Of a stretch of 64,000 nucleotides of DNA, positions 35,026 to 44,979 are shown in pieces (positions within the stretch are counted from its first letter, which is position 1; each line of letters opens with the position of its first letter). A model generated the notes under the pieces. That model was not told the origin of the DNA and did no database searches. It saw only the letters and a list, made by a program, of their open reading frames with translations. Both the position numbers and the translations under genes were made by a program. This DNA comes from CALBJU01 sp965247125 (GTDB lineage Bacteria > Bacteroidota > Rhodothermia > Rhodothermales > UBA10348): NCBI GenBank assembly GCA_965247125.1, contig CBDFGO010000002.1, forward strand, positions 1,488,001-1,552,000. Direction: 5' to 3'.

Positions 35026-37068
35026 GTGTCCCGACTGAACCAAATAGTCGCCTGTCTGCTGACATCCGCTTTGCCAGCGTTCCTGTCCCTTGCTCAGGAT
35101 GCACCGTCCCAGTTCCGGATGAACTCCGTTTCGCTGGAGGACGGACTTTCACAGAGCACTGTGGGCCTCATATATCAGGACCGTGCGGGAATTCTGTGGC
35201 TGGGCACGCAGGACGGATTGAACCGGTACGACGGATACAAGATCACAAATCATTGGCCAGACCCTCTGGATGAGACCACGATATCGGGGAAAGTGATATC
35301 TGCTATCGCGGAAGATGATATGGGAAGGATCTGGCTCGCCACCTTCGGCGAGGGCCTGAATCGATATGATCGATCCACCGACACTTTCGAGCATTTCCTG
35401 CACAATCCCGAGGATTCAACGAGTATCGGGAGCGATATGGCCTACGCGCTGCTTGTCGATTCGAACGGCACGCTCTGGGTTGGCACGGCTGGAAGCGGGG
35501 TAAATCGATTGGCGCGCGGCGAACACGCGTTCACGAAGATATCCATACCAGATATTGATGGATTGGGAGAGGCATGGATCTACGATTTGATCGAAGCGCC
35601 GGACGGCTCGATCCTCGCGGCCACAGACGGGACCGGGCTATTCAAGCTGCATCCAGATGCTGAGATTCAGGAACGATTGGAAATTATCGATCCAGAGACG
35701 GGCGAAAGCCTGGACGACGTCGTCATAGAGATGCGATTTGATTCAGACGGCGTGCTCTGGCTCGGCACGCCGAGTGGACTGATCTCACACGAGATTGAAT
35801 CCGGCGAATCTCGGCGATACCACAACGTGGTGGGAGACGACGGATCACTCAGAAATGACTGGATTTTCGAACTGGAAATTGACCACTTGAATCGTATCTG
35901 GGTTGCGACACAGGCCGGTGGTTTGGACATCCTGAACGCTTCGCGTACCGAATTCACCCGTTTTGTCGCCGAACCTGAAACCGGAGTGTCCGTGCTACCG
36001 CCGGACGAGATTGTAAATTCTCTGTTCCAGGACGAGGCGAATGGGATGTGGATCGGCACCGAGTCAGCGGGCGCGGTTCTGGTCCATCAATCGGCTCCTG
36101 TTTTCAGGGTGTTCAATGCGGACGATACGACGCCTGGAGGAGTTCAAATGAGAGACGTGTGGTCCGTTCACCGGGATCGATCCGGAGATCTTTGGATCGG
36201 TACATCCGATTCCGGAGTCAATAAGCTTTCACTGCAGACCGGCACCGTTGCGACGATTCCAACTTCTCAGGATGATAATTCCTCAACCATCCCGGACGGC
36301 CTGCCCGTATCACTTTTCGAGGACAGCAAGGGACAATTGTGGATGGGAATTGAATCTCACGGAGTGATACGTTCCGACCCGACCAAGACGAGGTTTACGA
36401 GGATAGTGGAACGTCTCGATGAGGAGGATTATTTCTCAAACCTGGTGCCTCACGTGTTTCTGGAGGATAGTCACGGACGATTGTGGATGGGAAGCTCCGA
36501 GGGGAGCCTGAATCTGTTTCAGGAAGACACACAGGAATTTGAACGATTTATCGTCCATCCTGACACTTTTTCCGCGTGGAATACGATCTCTTCCATGGCC
36601 GAGGCACCAAATGGAGTACTCTGGTTGGGATCACTCAACGGCGTGGTTGAATTCGATCCAGAAACGAGTGAGGTACAACTGATTCCGGCCTCGCCAAGCG
36701 ATCCCCGGGGGCTCAGCAGCGAGACAGTGTATTCGATTCACGTTGCCTCGAACGACGAATTGTGGTTGGGAACCGACTTGGGGTTGAATCGGATGCTGAG
36801 ACAGACATTTTCGGAGGAAGACACCTGGGGATTTCAACGCTTCACCGTCTCAGACGGTTTGCCAAACGATGTGGTCTACGCGATCCTTCCGGGCGCCCGG
36901 GGCCTTTTATGGCTGAGTACGAATCGCGGCCTCGCCGCTTTCGACCCGGTCACCCTTTCCGTCCGATCCTTCGATCTAGCGGACGGCATCTCAGGCTACG
37001 AATTTAACCAGGGAGCCTATGATCGGGCAGGAGACGGTTTACTCTATTTCGGTGGTATTGGGGGGTGA
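35026..37068 (+). CDS. Beta-propeller sensor kinase, N-terminal part (split gene)
   Basis: 680 residues starting at GTG (GGAAG ribosome site upstream), with a signal peptide ending near SLAQ. The body holds about fourteen repeats of the two-component-regulator-propeller type (GLSQSTVGLIYQDRAGILW, LWLGTQDGLNRYD and variants), forming two seven-bladed periplasmic propellers. The frame ends at FGGIGG followed by TGA inside a run of six G residues (37060-37065). One additional G would continue it directly into the next frame, where the Y_Y_Y domain, membrane helix and kinase follow. So this is the sensor half of a hybrid-type one-piece kinase. A sequencing or assembly error is as likely as a true frameshift. 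Confidence 0.85.
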   Translation: MSRLNQIVACLLTSALPAFLSLAQDAPSQFRMNSVSLEDGLSQSTVGLIYQDRAGILWLGTQDGLNRYDGYKITNHWPDPLDETTISGKVISAIAEDDMGRIWLATFGEGLNRYDRSTDTFEHFLHNPEDSTSIGSDMAYALLVDSNGTLWVGTAGSGVNRLARGEHAFTKISIPDIDGLGEAWIYDLIEAPDGSILAATDGTGLFKLHPDAEIQERLEIIDPETGESLDDVVIEMRFDSDGVLWLGTPSGLISHEIESGESRRYHNVVGDDGSLRNDWIFELEIDHLNRIWVATQAGGLDILNASRTEFTRFVAEPETGVSVLPPDEIVNSLFQDEANGMWIGTESAGAVLVHQSAPVFRVFNADDTTPGGVQMRDVWSVHRDRSGDLWIGTSDSGVNKLSLQTGTVATIPTSQDDNSSTIPDGLPVSLFEDSKGQLWMGIESHGVIRSDPTKTRFTRIVERLDEEDYFSNLVPHVFLEDSHGRLWMGSSEGSLNLFQEDTQEFERFIVHPDTFSAWNTISSMAEAPNGVLWLGSLNGVVEFDPETSEVQLIPASPSDPRGLSSETVYSIHVASNDELWLGTDLGLNRMLRQTFSEEDTWGFQRFTVSDGLPNDVVYAILPGARGLLWLSTNRGLAAFDPVTLSVRSFDLADGISGYEFNQGAYDRAGDGLLYFGGIGG

Positions 37069-38252
37069 CGGAAGTAGATACGAAGGCATTCGTTGAGTCG
37101 GACTACGAGCCACCAATGGTGGTAACCGAGTTTCGATCATTCGATCAACTATTGGATGTTGATCTGGAAGATGGCCGATCCCTCACACTGAATCACGATC
37201 AGAATTTTTTATCCTTTACATTCGCGGCCATAGAGTTTCGAAGCCCGGAGAAGGTTCGATATCGGTACTACCTGCAGGGAGTGGAGCAGGAGTGGCAAGA
37301 TGCTGGGCAGAGACGATACGTTTCCTATGTCGGACTGTCGCCGGGTGATTATGTCTTTCACGTCAAGAGCACCAAGATTGACGGGTTGTGGAGCGAATCC
37401 TCGACCGCGATCTCAATAACCATCACACCGCCGTTCTGGGCCACATGGTGGTTCCGATTGGTCTTCTTCACGTCTCTTGTCATGACTGGCTTCACGGGGG
37501 CCTGGATCTGGCGCCAGACTGGACTCAAGAAGTTGCACCGCGCTCACCAGGATAGAACTACGGTTCAGCGTCGAATAAGTGATCGGCTCGAAGCCGAGCG
37601 CGTGCATCTGGCCCGGGAGCTCCACGACGGTCCAATTCAAAGCCTTCAGTTTTCAGGTTTTCAAATAACACAACTATCGGAGGCCAAAGGGGAGGCAGAA
37701 CAGAAAGAGGTCCTCTCGAAGCTGCGTGCGACCGTCACTGCAGTCATTGGAGATCTGAGAAGTATTTGTGGACGGATGAGGCCTCCCGCCCTCGTACACT
37801 TCGGATTGGGTAGGGCAATCCAGTCATATGCAGAACGCTTCCTCGAAAAATATCCTGAAATCGACCTCCATCTTGATCTTCCCGAGGGAAAAACCCAGCT
37901 TCCCGACAGATCCCGCCTCGGATTGTTCAGAATCTGCCAGGAGGCGTTGTCCAATGTTGCCAAACATGCAGGTCCTTGTCACGTCACCGTGACATTGAAG
38001 GAATCAAGTGACGTCGTGTCGCTGGAAATCCGTGATAACGGTGTCGGTTTTGAGCCACCCCAGGAATGGGAAAGTCTGGCACGTCAGCAGCACTTTGGCC
38101 TGCTGGGAGCTTCGGAGCGGGCGGATGCCCTCGATGGAAAACTCGAGGTGTACTCCCAACCGGGCGTTGGAACCACGGTCCGGGTGGAGGCACCTGTTCC
38201 GAGCGCAGACGCCTCACAAACAGAAGAACTGCAAGAGGAGGTCCTACTATGA
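37065..38252 (+). CDS. Beta-propeller sensor kinase, C-terminal part: Y_Y_Y, membrane helix, kinase
   Basis: 395 residues in the +1 frame relative to the preceding part, nominally starting at a GTG that overlaps its stop. It begins inside the protein (TEVDTKAFVESDY), then has a Y_Y_Y domain (RYRYYLQGVEQEW near residue 65), a single membrane helix (WWFRLVFFTSLVMTGFTGAW near 128), a HisKA_3 domain with phospho-His in ARELHDGPIQSLQ near 184, and an ATPase domain (ALSNVAKHAG, IRDNGVGF, FGLLGASERADA). With no signal peptide of its own it should not reach the membrane properly unless fused to the propeller part. Its stop overlaps the regulator start (ATGA). Confidence 0.85.
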   Translation: MTEVDTKAFVESDYEPPMVVTEFRSFDQLLDVDLEDGRSLTLNHDQNFLSFTFAAIEFRSPEKVRYRYYLQGVEQEWQDAGQRRYVSYVGLSPGDYVFHVKSTKIDGLWSESSTAISITITPPFWATWWFRLVFFTSLVMTGFTGAWIWRQTGLKKLHRAHQDRTTVQRRISDRLEAERVHLARELHDGPIQSLQFSGFQITQLSEAKGEAEQKEVLSKLRATVTAVIGDLRSICGRMRPPALVHFGLGRAIQSYAERFLEKYPEIDLHLDLPEGKTQLPDRSRLGLFRICQEALSNVAKHAGPCHVTVTLKESSDVVSLEIRDNGVGFEPPQEWESLARQQHFGLLGASERADALDGKLEVYSQPGVGTTVRVEAPVPSADASQTEELQEEVLL

Positions 38253-38926
38253 CGGCGCCTGAACTCATTCGGGTCGTTCTGGCGGACGACCACCCCATGA
38301 TTCGTGCCGGCGTCCGCAGCATTCTAGAGCGTGAGGAGGATATTGAAATCGTTGGCGAGGCCGGAAATGGCGAAGAAGCACTTCAACTTGTAAACGAGCT
38401 CTCTCCAGATGTCCTTCTGCTGGATGTAGAAATGCCGGTAATGCCAGGAATTGAGGTTGCCCGTGAACTGAAAAAGTTCGGATCCAGCGTCCAGATTCTC
38501 GTGCTGAGCTCGCATGATGATGAACAATATGTATTTGGGCTTCTCGAGAGCGGTGCCTCCGGTTATCTCGTAAAAGACGAAATACCGGAAACTATCGTGG
38601 ATGCTGTACGAGGTGTCGCACACGGGGAAGACGGCTGGTTGAGCAGGCGTATCGTTTCCAAAGTCATGCGGCACCGGGCTACGCGAGAAAAATCAGCCTT
38701 GCCCTCGGGAAGCGAGCTGAGTGAGCGCGAGTTCGAAGTTTTGAAGTTGCTGGCGAGAGGGTCTGACAACAGTCAGATAGCCGAAGCTCTCTTTATTTCA
38801 GAGAGTACGGTCAAAAGTCACTGTCACAGCATCTACTCCAAACTGGATGTCAGAAACCGCGTGCAAGCTGCCGCCTGGATGTGGCAGCGAGGACTGGCAC
38901 ACCCCAGCAAGCCGGAAAAATCGTAG
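38249..38926 (+). CDS. LuxR/NarL-type response regulator of the propeller kinase
   Basis: 225 residues from the ATG at 38249, which overlaps the kinase stop by four bases; an upstream ATG at 38066 lies inside the kinase gene in another frame. The receiver has DDHP near residue 11, phospho-Asp in LLLDVEMPVMPG near 58 and Lys in YLVKDEIP near 108. The LuxR helix-turn-helix is NSQIAEALFISESTVKSHCH near 180. It differs clearly from the two regulators at 12034 and 12976, so it serves another stimulus, probably a nutrient or glycan sensed by the propeller. Translational coupling to the kinase supports their partnership. Confidence 0.92.
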   Translation: MTAPELIRVVLADDHPMIRAGVRSILEREEDIEIVGEAGNGEEALQLVNELSPDVLLLDVEMPVMPGIEVARELKKFGSSVQILVLSSHDDEQYVFGLLESGASGYLVKDEIPETIVDAVRGVAHGEDGWLSRRIVSKVMRHRATREKSALPSGSELSEREFEVLKLLARGSDNSQIAEALFISESTVKSHCHSIYSKLDVRNRVQAAAWMWQRGLAHPSKPEKS

Positions 38927-39117
38927 ATATTATTACCGCACTCAACCTTTAGTACGAGTCCCCTCGACCGAAGTATTGAGTTGATAATCGTTCGAAGGAC
39001 CATGGTCGATTCATTCTTTTGCCTGATGTGGCGCGGTGGATGAGAAGGTAGGTTGATGTCGAGAGATCGGAAGTTCCCGATCACCACTCGATGTGAAACT
39101 GAAACCTCGGAGTCGCC

Positions 39118-42100
39118 ATGTCTATCCAACTAAATTCTCCGCTGTCATCCGCACGCCGCTGGTTGTTGCCTGCGCTCATCATGGTGTTTGCCTGGACGAT
39201 GTCGGCCCCAGAGTCGATCGCTCAGCAATCCACCCGTTCTGCACTTATCAAAGTGTCCGAAACGACGAAGCGAAATATGAAAATCGTTTCCTCGAAGCGC
39301 GGAATTTCGATCGGAATTGAATCACTGGACGATCTGAATGAAGAATACGGGGTCGTTCGGATGGAGCCGGTGTTCAGAGACGCCGGGAAATTCGAAGCCA
39401 GACACCGTGCCGCAAGCCTGCACCGCTGGTATAAAATTGCTTATTCGGCGCCCGAAGCTGAAGATGCGGTCCTGCGAAAGTTCAGACTGGATTCAGGCAT
39501 CGAAGATGTAGCCCTCAATCATAGGAGAAAACTGTATCGCGGAATGAAGTCGGCGACCGCGGCTGCTGAAACTGCGATCAGTCTCCGAGCCCTTTCTTCG
39601 AATGATCCTTCCTTCGATAGTCAGTGGCAGTACAATAACACCGGACAGACGGGCGGTTCTTCCGACGCTGACATCGACCTCTCAGAAGCGTGGGAATTGA
39701 CGACTGGAAGTCCAGGTGTCATCGTATCGGTGCTGGATTCCGGTGCGGATCTGGATCATCCTGATTTGGCTACCAATATCTGGACGAATACCGGTGAGAT
39801 ACCGGGAAACGGAATTGATGACGATCAAAATGGCTTCATCGACGATGTGCACGGATGGGACTTTTCAGACAACGATAACAACCCGGATGATCCGGACGGT
39901 CATGGCTCTCATACTGCTGGTACCATCGCTGCGGCGACTCATAACGGTACAGGAGTGGCCGGAGTAGCAGGTGGTTTTGGCGGAGCCGGTGTTCAGATCA
40001 TGCCGCTCAAAATCTTTGAGGAGGCCTTTGACGACATTATTGCGGAGGCTTTCGTGTACGCGGCCGACAATGGCGCTGTCGTATCGTCCAATAGCTGGGG
40101 TGGTGGTGATACCTCCCCGGTCATTGAAAATGCCATCGACTACTTCATTGCCAATGCGGGGAGCGGCGGTGGACCCGTTCAGGGCGGAGTGGTCGTCTTC
40201 GCAGCCGGAAACGACGGAACGAGTAGTCAATCCGTGGGATATCCGGCCACGTATCCTCCTGTGATCGCGGTGGCGGCTTCCGACCATACAGATCGTCTTC
40301 CGGACTGGTCGAACTACGGAAACTGGATAGACATCACCGCACCCGGAGTTTCGATCATCAGCACCGTCAATAATGGTGGATACGATAGCTACGACGGAAC
40401 GTCGATGGCGGCTCCCCATGTAGCCGGTGTTTTAGCTCTCGTCGCGTCTTACGCGCCGGGGCTTTCAGCTGCAGCACTGCGGAGCGCTATTGAACAGTCT
40501 GCTGACAACATCGATGCGCTCAATGGCAACAGAGTCGGCCAACTCGGCTCAGGAAGGCTGAATGCGTACAACGCCCTCGTGGCGACCGTACCGCCCCCGC
40601 CGGACAACACTGCACCGGGTACCATCGCAAACCTGAGCGTGGGTGCGAGCGGCTCGACCAGTCTCACATTGGAGTGGACCGCAACTGGAGATGATGACTC
40701 AGACGGTAGAGCCAGCTCATATGACCTCCGTATTCTGTCCTTCGCGGGTGCGGATCCCGCGTCGTCTCCGACGATCGGTGGTGCACCCTTGCCCTCGACT
40801 GCTGGAACGAACGAATCATTCGCCGTTCCGGGCCTCTCGCCGACGACCGACTATATTTTCGCTCTGAGAGCCATTGACGAGGCTGGAAATGAAGGCCCTT
40901 TCTCCAACGTGGCTAGCGGCCGTACTACCTCACCGCCATCCATCTCCATCAACCCAACGGTAATCGCCGCATCATTGGACGGTGGCACGACAACCAGCGA
41001 GACGGTGACCCTCACCAACACGGGAGGCGGTTCGGTTACAGTGAGCCTGAGCGTAGTTGATGGTGCGAGCAGTTCTGCATACGCCAACCAGGTTGCCGGT
41101 ACGTCAGTGCAGCTATCCAGGATGATCCGTCCCGAACTCGCACTCCGAATCCAGTCACCCAAAAGAATGGAAGAGAAAAAACAAAGGCGTGAAGAGCCTC
41201 AATCACGCTCATTCATCATCCGGCTCGGCGGAGGCAGTGTCCTGGTCTGGGACGCAGACCCACTTACCGGCACGGGCGAAACGCTGGACAATTTACTGAC
41301 CGACCTGGGATACCGAGTCGATTATTCGACCTCTCTTGGCGCCGTCTCAGATATGTCTGGCTACACAGCAATCTTCGTAACCCTGGGGATGTACCCCAAT
41401 AATCACGAACTGAATCGGTCCGAGGGCGACATGCTGGCCTCTTATCTGGACGGCGGCGGCAGCCTGTACATGGAAGGAGGTGACACCTGGGCCTGGGATC
41501 CCGAACGGAGCGTTCATGGATACTTCGGTATTCAGGGTATTGATGACGGCGTCAATGATCTGAACCGTGTGAGTGGGCTGGAAGGCACCCTCGCCGCCGG
41601 GATGGAGATCGACTATCGCACCGATCTTGACTATGGAGACTATGTTGATCAATTGTCGGCTATTGGTTCGGCCGTGGTCATTCTTGAGAACGCGAATCGG
41701 GGCTATGCAGTTGGAATTGCGCACGATGCCGGGACGTATCGAACTTTTGGAAGCTCATTTGCGCTGGGCGCTGCATCCTCTGGAGCGACATCGGTTCGCG
41801 ACATGGTCGACGCCATTGCAGCCTTCCTGACCGACGGAATTGTTGGACAGACAGGCCCGTGGCTCGCTGTTTCTCCACAAGAAATGACGCTTTCGGCCGG
41901 TGAGTCCGTAGAGCTCTCTCTCAGCATCAGTGCCGAGGGACTATTGATCGGTACGTACTCCTCGAGGGTACTTGGCCACATCAAAGGCGAAGACGTCTCA
42001 CTCGACCAGGTTACAGACGTAACGCTCACCGTTCTGACCGATGATCCAAACGGTGGAAGTAGCGGCGGCGGTGGCGGCAGTGACCCACCAGCTATTCCGA

Positions 42101-43176
42101 ACAACCCGAGTGCTCATTTCTCGGCTGACGGCCTCTCCTTCTCGGATGGCGATCTGGTGGATGAATGGTCTGATACAAGTGGAGGTGGACACGACGCTAC
42201 TCAGAGCAGCACAGCGGCGCAGCCCTATTTCACAGCTAACGGACCTGGCGGATTGGGCGCCGTGTATTTCGATGGTCTCTCCGTCCTGAGAATTTCCAAC
42301 AACGGCGATATGAACTCCGGCGGCCCATATTCTGAGAAAACAATCGCGCTGATGATAGAAACAGGGGGCGACGTGTCGAGGCGACAGGTCATTTTCGAAG
42401 AGGGAGCCGCCTCGCGGGGAATATCGATATACCTTTTTGAAGGCTTCATTTATATGAACGCCTGGAATCGGAAACGCGATGACGGAAACGCACCATGGGG
42501 ACCGGTGAGCGTATCGACCGGGGTAAGTCCTGGTTCCGACTATCATCTTTCAATCACGCTCGATGCCGGTGCGGGTACTGTTTCCGGAAGGGTCAACGGA
42601 AGTAGCATCGGATCCGTGTCCGGGGCAGGATTACTTTTCCGCCACACGGGCCGCATTGGATTCGGCGCAATGAGCGGCGGGGCGCGATTCCATGACCAAA
42701 GGGGCAATGGCGACGGATTTGAATATGAAGGATTTGTATCTGAAATGCTGTATTTCGATCGCGTTCTCGACACTTCGGAGACATCGAGTATGGAAGCGTA
42801 TTTCGACGCGAAATATTCGGGAGGTTCATCGTCAGCCATTGACATCGGTGCTTCCGAACCGGACGATTATCAGGCCTTCTCGAACGATGTAAATCCAAAT
42901 GAATTCTCCCTTGAGGCCAATTATCCCAATCCGTTCAATCCAACTACCCAGTTCGAATATCAGATTCCGGAATCGGCTTCGGTGAACGTTGTGATCTACA
43001 ACATGCTGGGACAGGTTGTCCGCGTGCTGGTCAACAACCATCAGCAAGCTGGCCGCTACACGGTTCAGTGGGACGGGCGAGATAATGCGGGTATTTCGGT
43101 CGCGAGTGGTAGCTATCTGTACCGCATTCAGGCAGGAACACTTGTCCAGACTCGAACGATGCTATTGCTGAAGTAA
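39118..43176 (+). CDS. Large secreted subtilase with FN3, LamG-like and T9SS sorting domains
   Basis: 1352 residues. Order: signal peptide (to about 36), propeptide, an S8 peptidase domain with Asp207 (SVLDSGADLDHP), His262 (GHGSHTAG) and Ser429 (DGTSMAAPHVAG), a fibronectin type III domain (near 500-600), a segment with a flavodoxin-like ThuA-type look (DNLLTDLGYRVDYSTSL near 725), a Gly/Ser linker, a LamG-like lectin domain (near 995-1240), and a C-terminal T9SS type A sorting domain (NYPNPFNPTTQFEYQIPE, MLGQVVRVL, SGSYLYRIQAG, ending LLLK). It should be exported across the outer membrane, cut and anchored or released, and degrade proteins outside the cell. It starts 191 bp after the response regulator gene, which might control it; that is only positional. 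Confidence 0.92.
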   Translation: MSIQLNSPLSSARRWLLPALIMVFAWTMSAPESIAQQSTRSALIKVSETTKRNMKIVSSKRGISIGIESLDDLNEEYGVVRMEPVFRDAGKFEARHRAASLHRWYKIAYSAPEAEDAVLRKFRLDSGIEDVALNHRRKLYRGMKSATAAAETAISLRALSSNDPSFDSQWQYNNTGQTGGSSDADIDLSEAWELTTGSPGVIVSVLDSGADLDHPDLATNIWTNTGEIPGNGIDDDQNGFIDDVHGWDFSDNDNNPDDPDGHGSHTAGTIAAATHNGTGVAGVAGGFGGAGVQIMPLKIFEEAFDDIIAEAFVYAADNGAVVSSNSWGGGDTSPVIENAIDYFIANAGSGGGPVQGGVVVFAAGNDGTSSQSVGYPATYPPVIAVAASDHTDRLPDWSNYGNWIDITAPGVSIISTVNNGGYDSYDGTSMAAPHVAGVLALVASYAPGLSAAALRSAIEQSADNIDALNGNRVGQLGSGRLNAYNALVATVPPPPDNTAPGTIANLSVGASGSTSLTLEWTATGDDDSDGRASSYDLRILSFAGADPASSPTIGGAPLPSTAGTNESFAVPGLSPTTDYIFALRAIDEAGNEGPFSNVASGRTTSPPSISINPTVIAASLDGGTTTSETVTLTNTGGGSVTVSLSVVDGASSSAYANQVAGTSVQLSRMIRPELALRIQSPKRMEEKKQRREEPQSRSFIIRLGGGSVLVWDADPLTGTGETLDNLLTDLGYRVDYSTSLGAVSDMSGYTAIFVTLGMYPNNHELNRSEGDMLASYLDGGGSLYMEGGDTWAWDPERSVHGYFGIQGIDDGVNDLNRVSGLEGTLAAGMEIDYRTDLDYGDYVDQLSAIGSAVVILENANRGYAVGIAHDAGTYRTFGSSFALGAASSGATSVRDMVDAIAAFLTDGIVGQTGPWLAVSPQEMTLSAGESVELSLSISAEGLLIGTYSSRVLGHIKGEDVSLDQVTDVTLTVLTDDPNGGSSGGGGGSDPPAIPNNPSAHFSADGLSFSDGDLVDEWSDTSGGGHDATQSSTAAQPYFTANGPGGLGAVYFDGLSVLRISNNGDMNSGGPYSEKTIALMIETGGDVSRRQVIFEEGAASRGISIYLFEGFIYMNAWNRKRDDGNAPWGPVSVSTGVSPGSDYHLSITLDAGAGTVSGRVNGSSIGSVSGAGLLFRHTGRIGFGAMSGGARFHDQRGNGDGFEYEGFVSEMLYFDRVLDTSETSSMEAYFDAKYSGGSSSAIDIGASEPDDYQAFSNDVNPNEFSLEANYPNPFNPTTQFEYQIPESASVNVVIYNMLGQVVRVLVNNHQQAGRYTVQWDGRDNAGISVASGSYLYRIQAGTLVQTRTMLLLK

Positions 43177-43191
43177 AACGGGTTTTTCAGG

Positions 43192-43233
43192 GCTGAAATC
43201 CATCGATGGCTGAAGCTGTTGATGGATTTCAGC
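43192..43233. terminator. Stem-loop between convergent subtilase and P450 genes
   Basis: A 13-bp perfect stem (GCTGAAATCCATC at 43192-43204 with GATGGATTTCAGC at 43221-43233) and a 16-base loop. There is no long T run, so it may act as a weak or two-way terminator, or protect the mRNA end. Confidence 0.55.
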
Positions 43234-43278
43234 ATTTGTGGTTGTTCCAGCCCGGCGGTAGGGCGCCAGCGCGCGCCC

Positions 43279-44664
43279 TCAGTTCTCGATCAGGGAAAGT
43301 CGGAAACGAAGTTTCTTGGCAGACTGAATGATGATTCCCGGATTGAGTTTGGGCTGCGGGGGGTGCTCAACGGAGATGTTGAATGTTCGCACGAGCTCCG
43401 CCAGAATCAAGCGTCCCTGAAGAACGGCGCTTCTCCGACCTATGCAGGTGTGCCGACCAAAACCAAAAGGGATGTAGGATGCCGTTTCGGGCCTGTCTTT
43501 GTATCGATCTGGATCAAAAACGTCGGGATTCTTCCAGTACGAACTGTTTCTATGTAGGGTGTAAGGACTGATCATCACACACGTTCCTTTTCCCACTTGT
43601 TCTCCTCCTATGATGTCATTCTCCTTGGGTCGACGGTACATAGCCCATGCCGGGGGATAGAGTCTGAGGGTTTCGAAGAGAACATTCTGCAAGAGGTCAC
43701 CTTCCGGGGCGGGAAGCACGTTCCAGTCGCTAGTCATCACGTCCTGACCGTCGATTTCCTGCCTGAGGCGGTCCTGGATTTTTGGATTTACCGCCAGCAG
43801 ATGGAGAGACCATGTCACCATCTCGGCGATCGTATCAAATCCTGCGAACAGAAACGTGGCGATGTCATCTCGAGCCTGCTGACGGTCAATGTCTCCCGCT
43901 TGTATGGCCGAAGTCAGTAGCTTCAATATTCGGCCCGACGCGTAGGCGCCCGAGATGCCTCCATCAATGAGATCGTAAATGAAGACATTGATCTCCTTTA
44001 ACGCGACGGCAACACCGGCAGGAAGATCGGACTGCGTTATGCCTAGCCGTTTCCACGGCGCTCGGACGAAGTGAATCATCTGTCCTCGAATACTGGCGTG
44101 CTGAAGAATCACGTCGAGGGAATCAATCACTGCGTCCTCCCCGAGCGGCGCGTCCGGTGAAAACATGGAGCGGTGCAAGATATTCAGGCAGAGTTTTTTC
44201 AATTCCGGCTCCAGATCAATGGTGCCCGACTGCGAGAGCTCTTTCAATTTTTCGATCGCATCACCCAGCTCGGAGTGCACCACAGCTGCGAGGGTCTCAT
44301 CTCCTTCGGGCACAAAAGCCGATTTCAACATCTGTCGTTGCTTCACCCACGCGTCGTCGTCGCTGGAGAAGAGTCCGTTGCCGATCAGTGGCAGGAGCTC
44401 AGTCAGAAATGCGGATCGATCATATCCCTCGGGGTTCTCATGGAGTACGCGGCTGATCTGCTCGGGGCTGTTGAGCAGATACGTCATGTACATCCCGAGT
44501 TGGAACAGGACCATTTCGTCTGACCCATCCACTACTTCTGCCAAATGGTCCAGAGGCTCGCGCATCAGTCCTGGTACCTGGCCGGCAAGACGAAGACCGT
44601 AAATACACTTCATGCGCGAAACGGATATCGGGAGGGAGTAAGGACTGGCCGAAGATAGCGTCAT
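43279..44664 (-). CDS. Cytochrome P450
   Basis: 461 residues from the ATG at 44664; the frame is open to 44778, but the added residues are Ser/Arg-rich and not protein-like. The I-helix motif FLFAGFDTIAEM (AGxDT), the K-helix ETLRLYPP (ExxR), the PERF-like DVFDPDRY and the haem loop FGFGRHTCIGRR are all present. It is soluble in look, as bacterial P450s are, and needs separate redox partners, none of which is encoded nearby. Resemblance to CYP102/CYP4-like fatty acid hydroxylases (FGFGRHTCIGRRSAVLQ) suggests a lipid or terpenoid substrate, which is inference. It converges with the subtilase gene. Confidence 0.92.
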   Translation of the reverse strand: MTLSSASPYSLPISVSRMKCIYGLRLAGQVPGLMREPLDHLAEVVDGSDEMVLFQLGMYMTYLLNSPEQISRVLHENPEGYDRSAFLTELLPLIGNGLFSSDDDAWVKQRQMLKSAFVPEGDETLAAVVHSELGDAIEKLKELSQSGTIDLEPELKKLCLNILHRSMFSPDAPLGEDAVIDSLDVILQHASIRGQMIHFVRAPWKRLGITQSDLPAGVAVALKEINVFIYDLIDGGISGAYASGRILKLLTSAIQAGDIDRQQARDDIATFLFAGFDTIAEMVTWSLHLLAVNPKIQDRLRQEIDGQDVMTSDWNVLPAPEGDLLQNVLFETLRLYPPAWAMYRRPKENDIIGGEQVGKGTCVMISPYTLHRNSSYWKNPDVFDPDRYKDRPETASYIPFGFGRHTCIGRRSAVLQGRLILAELVRTFNISVEHPPQPKLNPGIIIQSAKKLRFRLSLIEN

Positions 44665-44979
44665 CGCACCCACTTCGCCCCAAATTGATGGCGTCTCATC
44701 GCTTTCCGAAGCCGCGGAGCGTTGCGCTATCGCGGCGTGATCGTTTCGATATCGAAACAGATTCGATGGGTCTATCAATCCCTCTATTTGAGCATGTCAT
44801 GACAATAAACAGTCGTTTTTCGCCTGATTTGGTCCTTTTTGCTCCGTTTTGCCCACTTTTTGTCTCTGGTCTTCCTCCCTCCACACCGATGGGCACGGCC
44901 CTTGTAATAAGGAAAGCACAAACCAGCCTGGATGACATTTAGAAAATCATCTGAATGAGCTCTACACCAGGACACCAAA
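44665..44979. other. Intergenic gap between P450 and small secreted protein genes
   Basis: 315 bp with divergent start points. It contains a T-rich stretch (44815-44870) and no reading frame with protein-like composition. Promoters for both neighbours must lie here, but no clear consensus could be read. Confidence 0.5.

Noticed and set aside
34790..35152. Long N-terminal extension of the lectin-like protein
   Set aside because: The extra residues are basic and low in protein-like pattern, they overlap the divergent kinase gene, and a clear signal peptide begins at 34789.
37060..37068. Programmed ribosomal frameshift in the propeller kinase
   Set aside because: No slippery heptamer with a downstream structure or stop-codon context could be made out beyond the G run; an indel or read error is simpler.
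43279..44664. P450 as a tailoring enzyme of the type III polyketide operon
   Set aside because: It is about 12 kb away, on the other strand, with unrelated genes between; nothing in the sequence links them.
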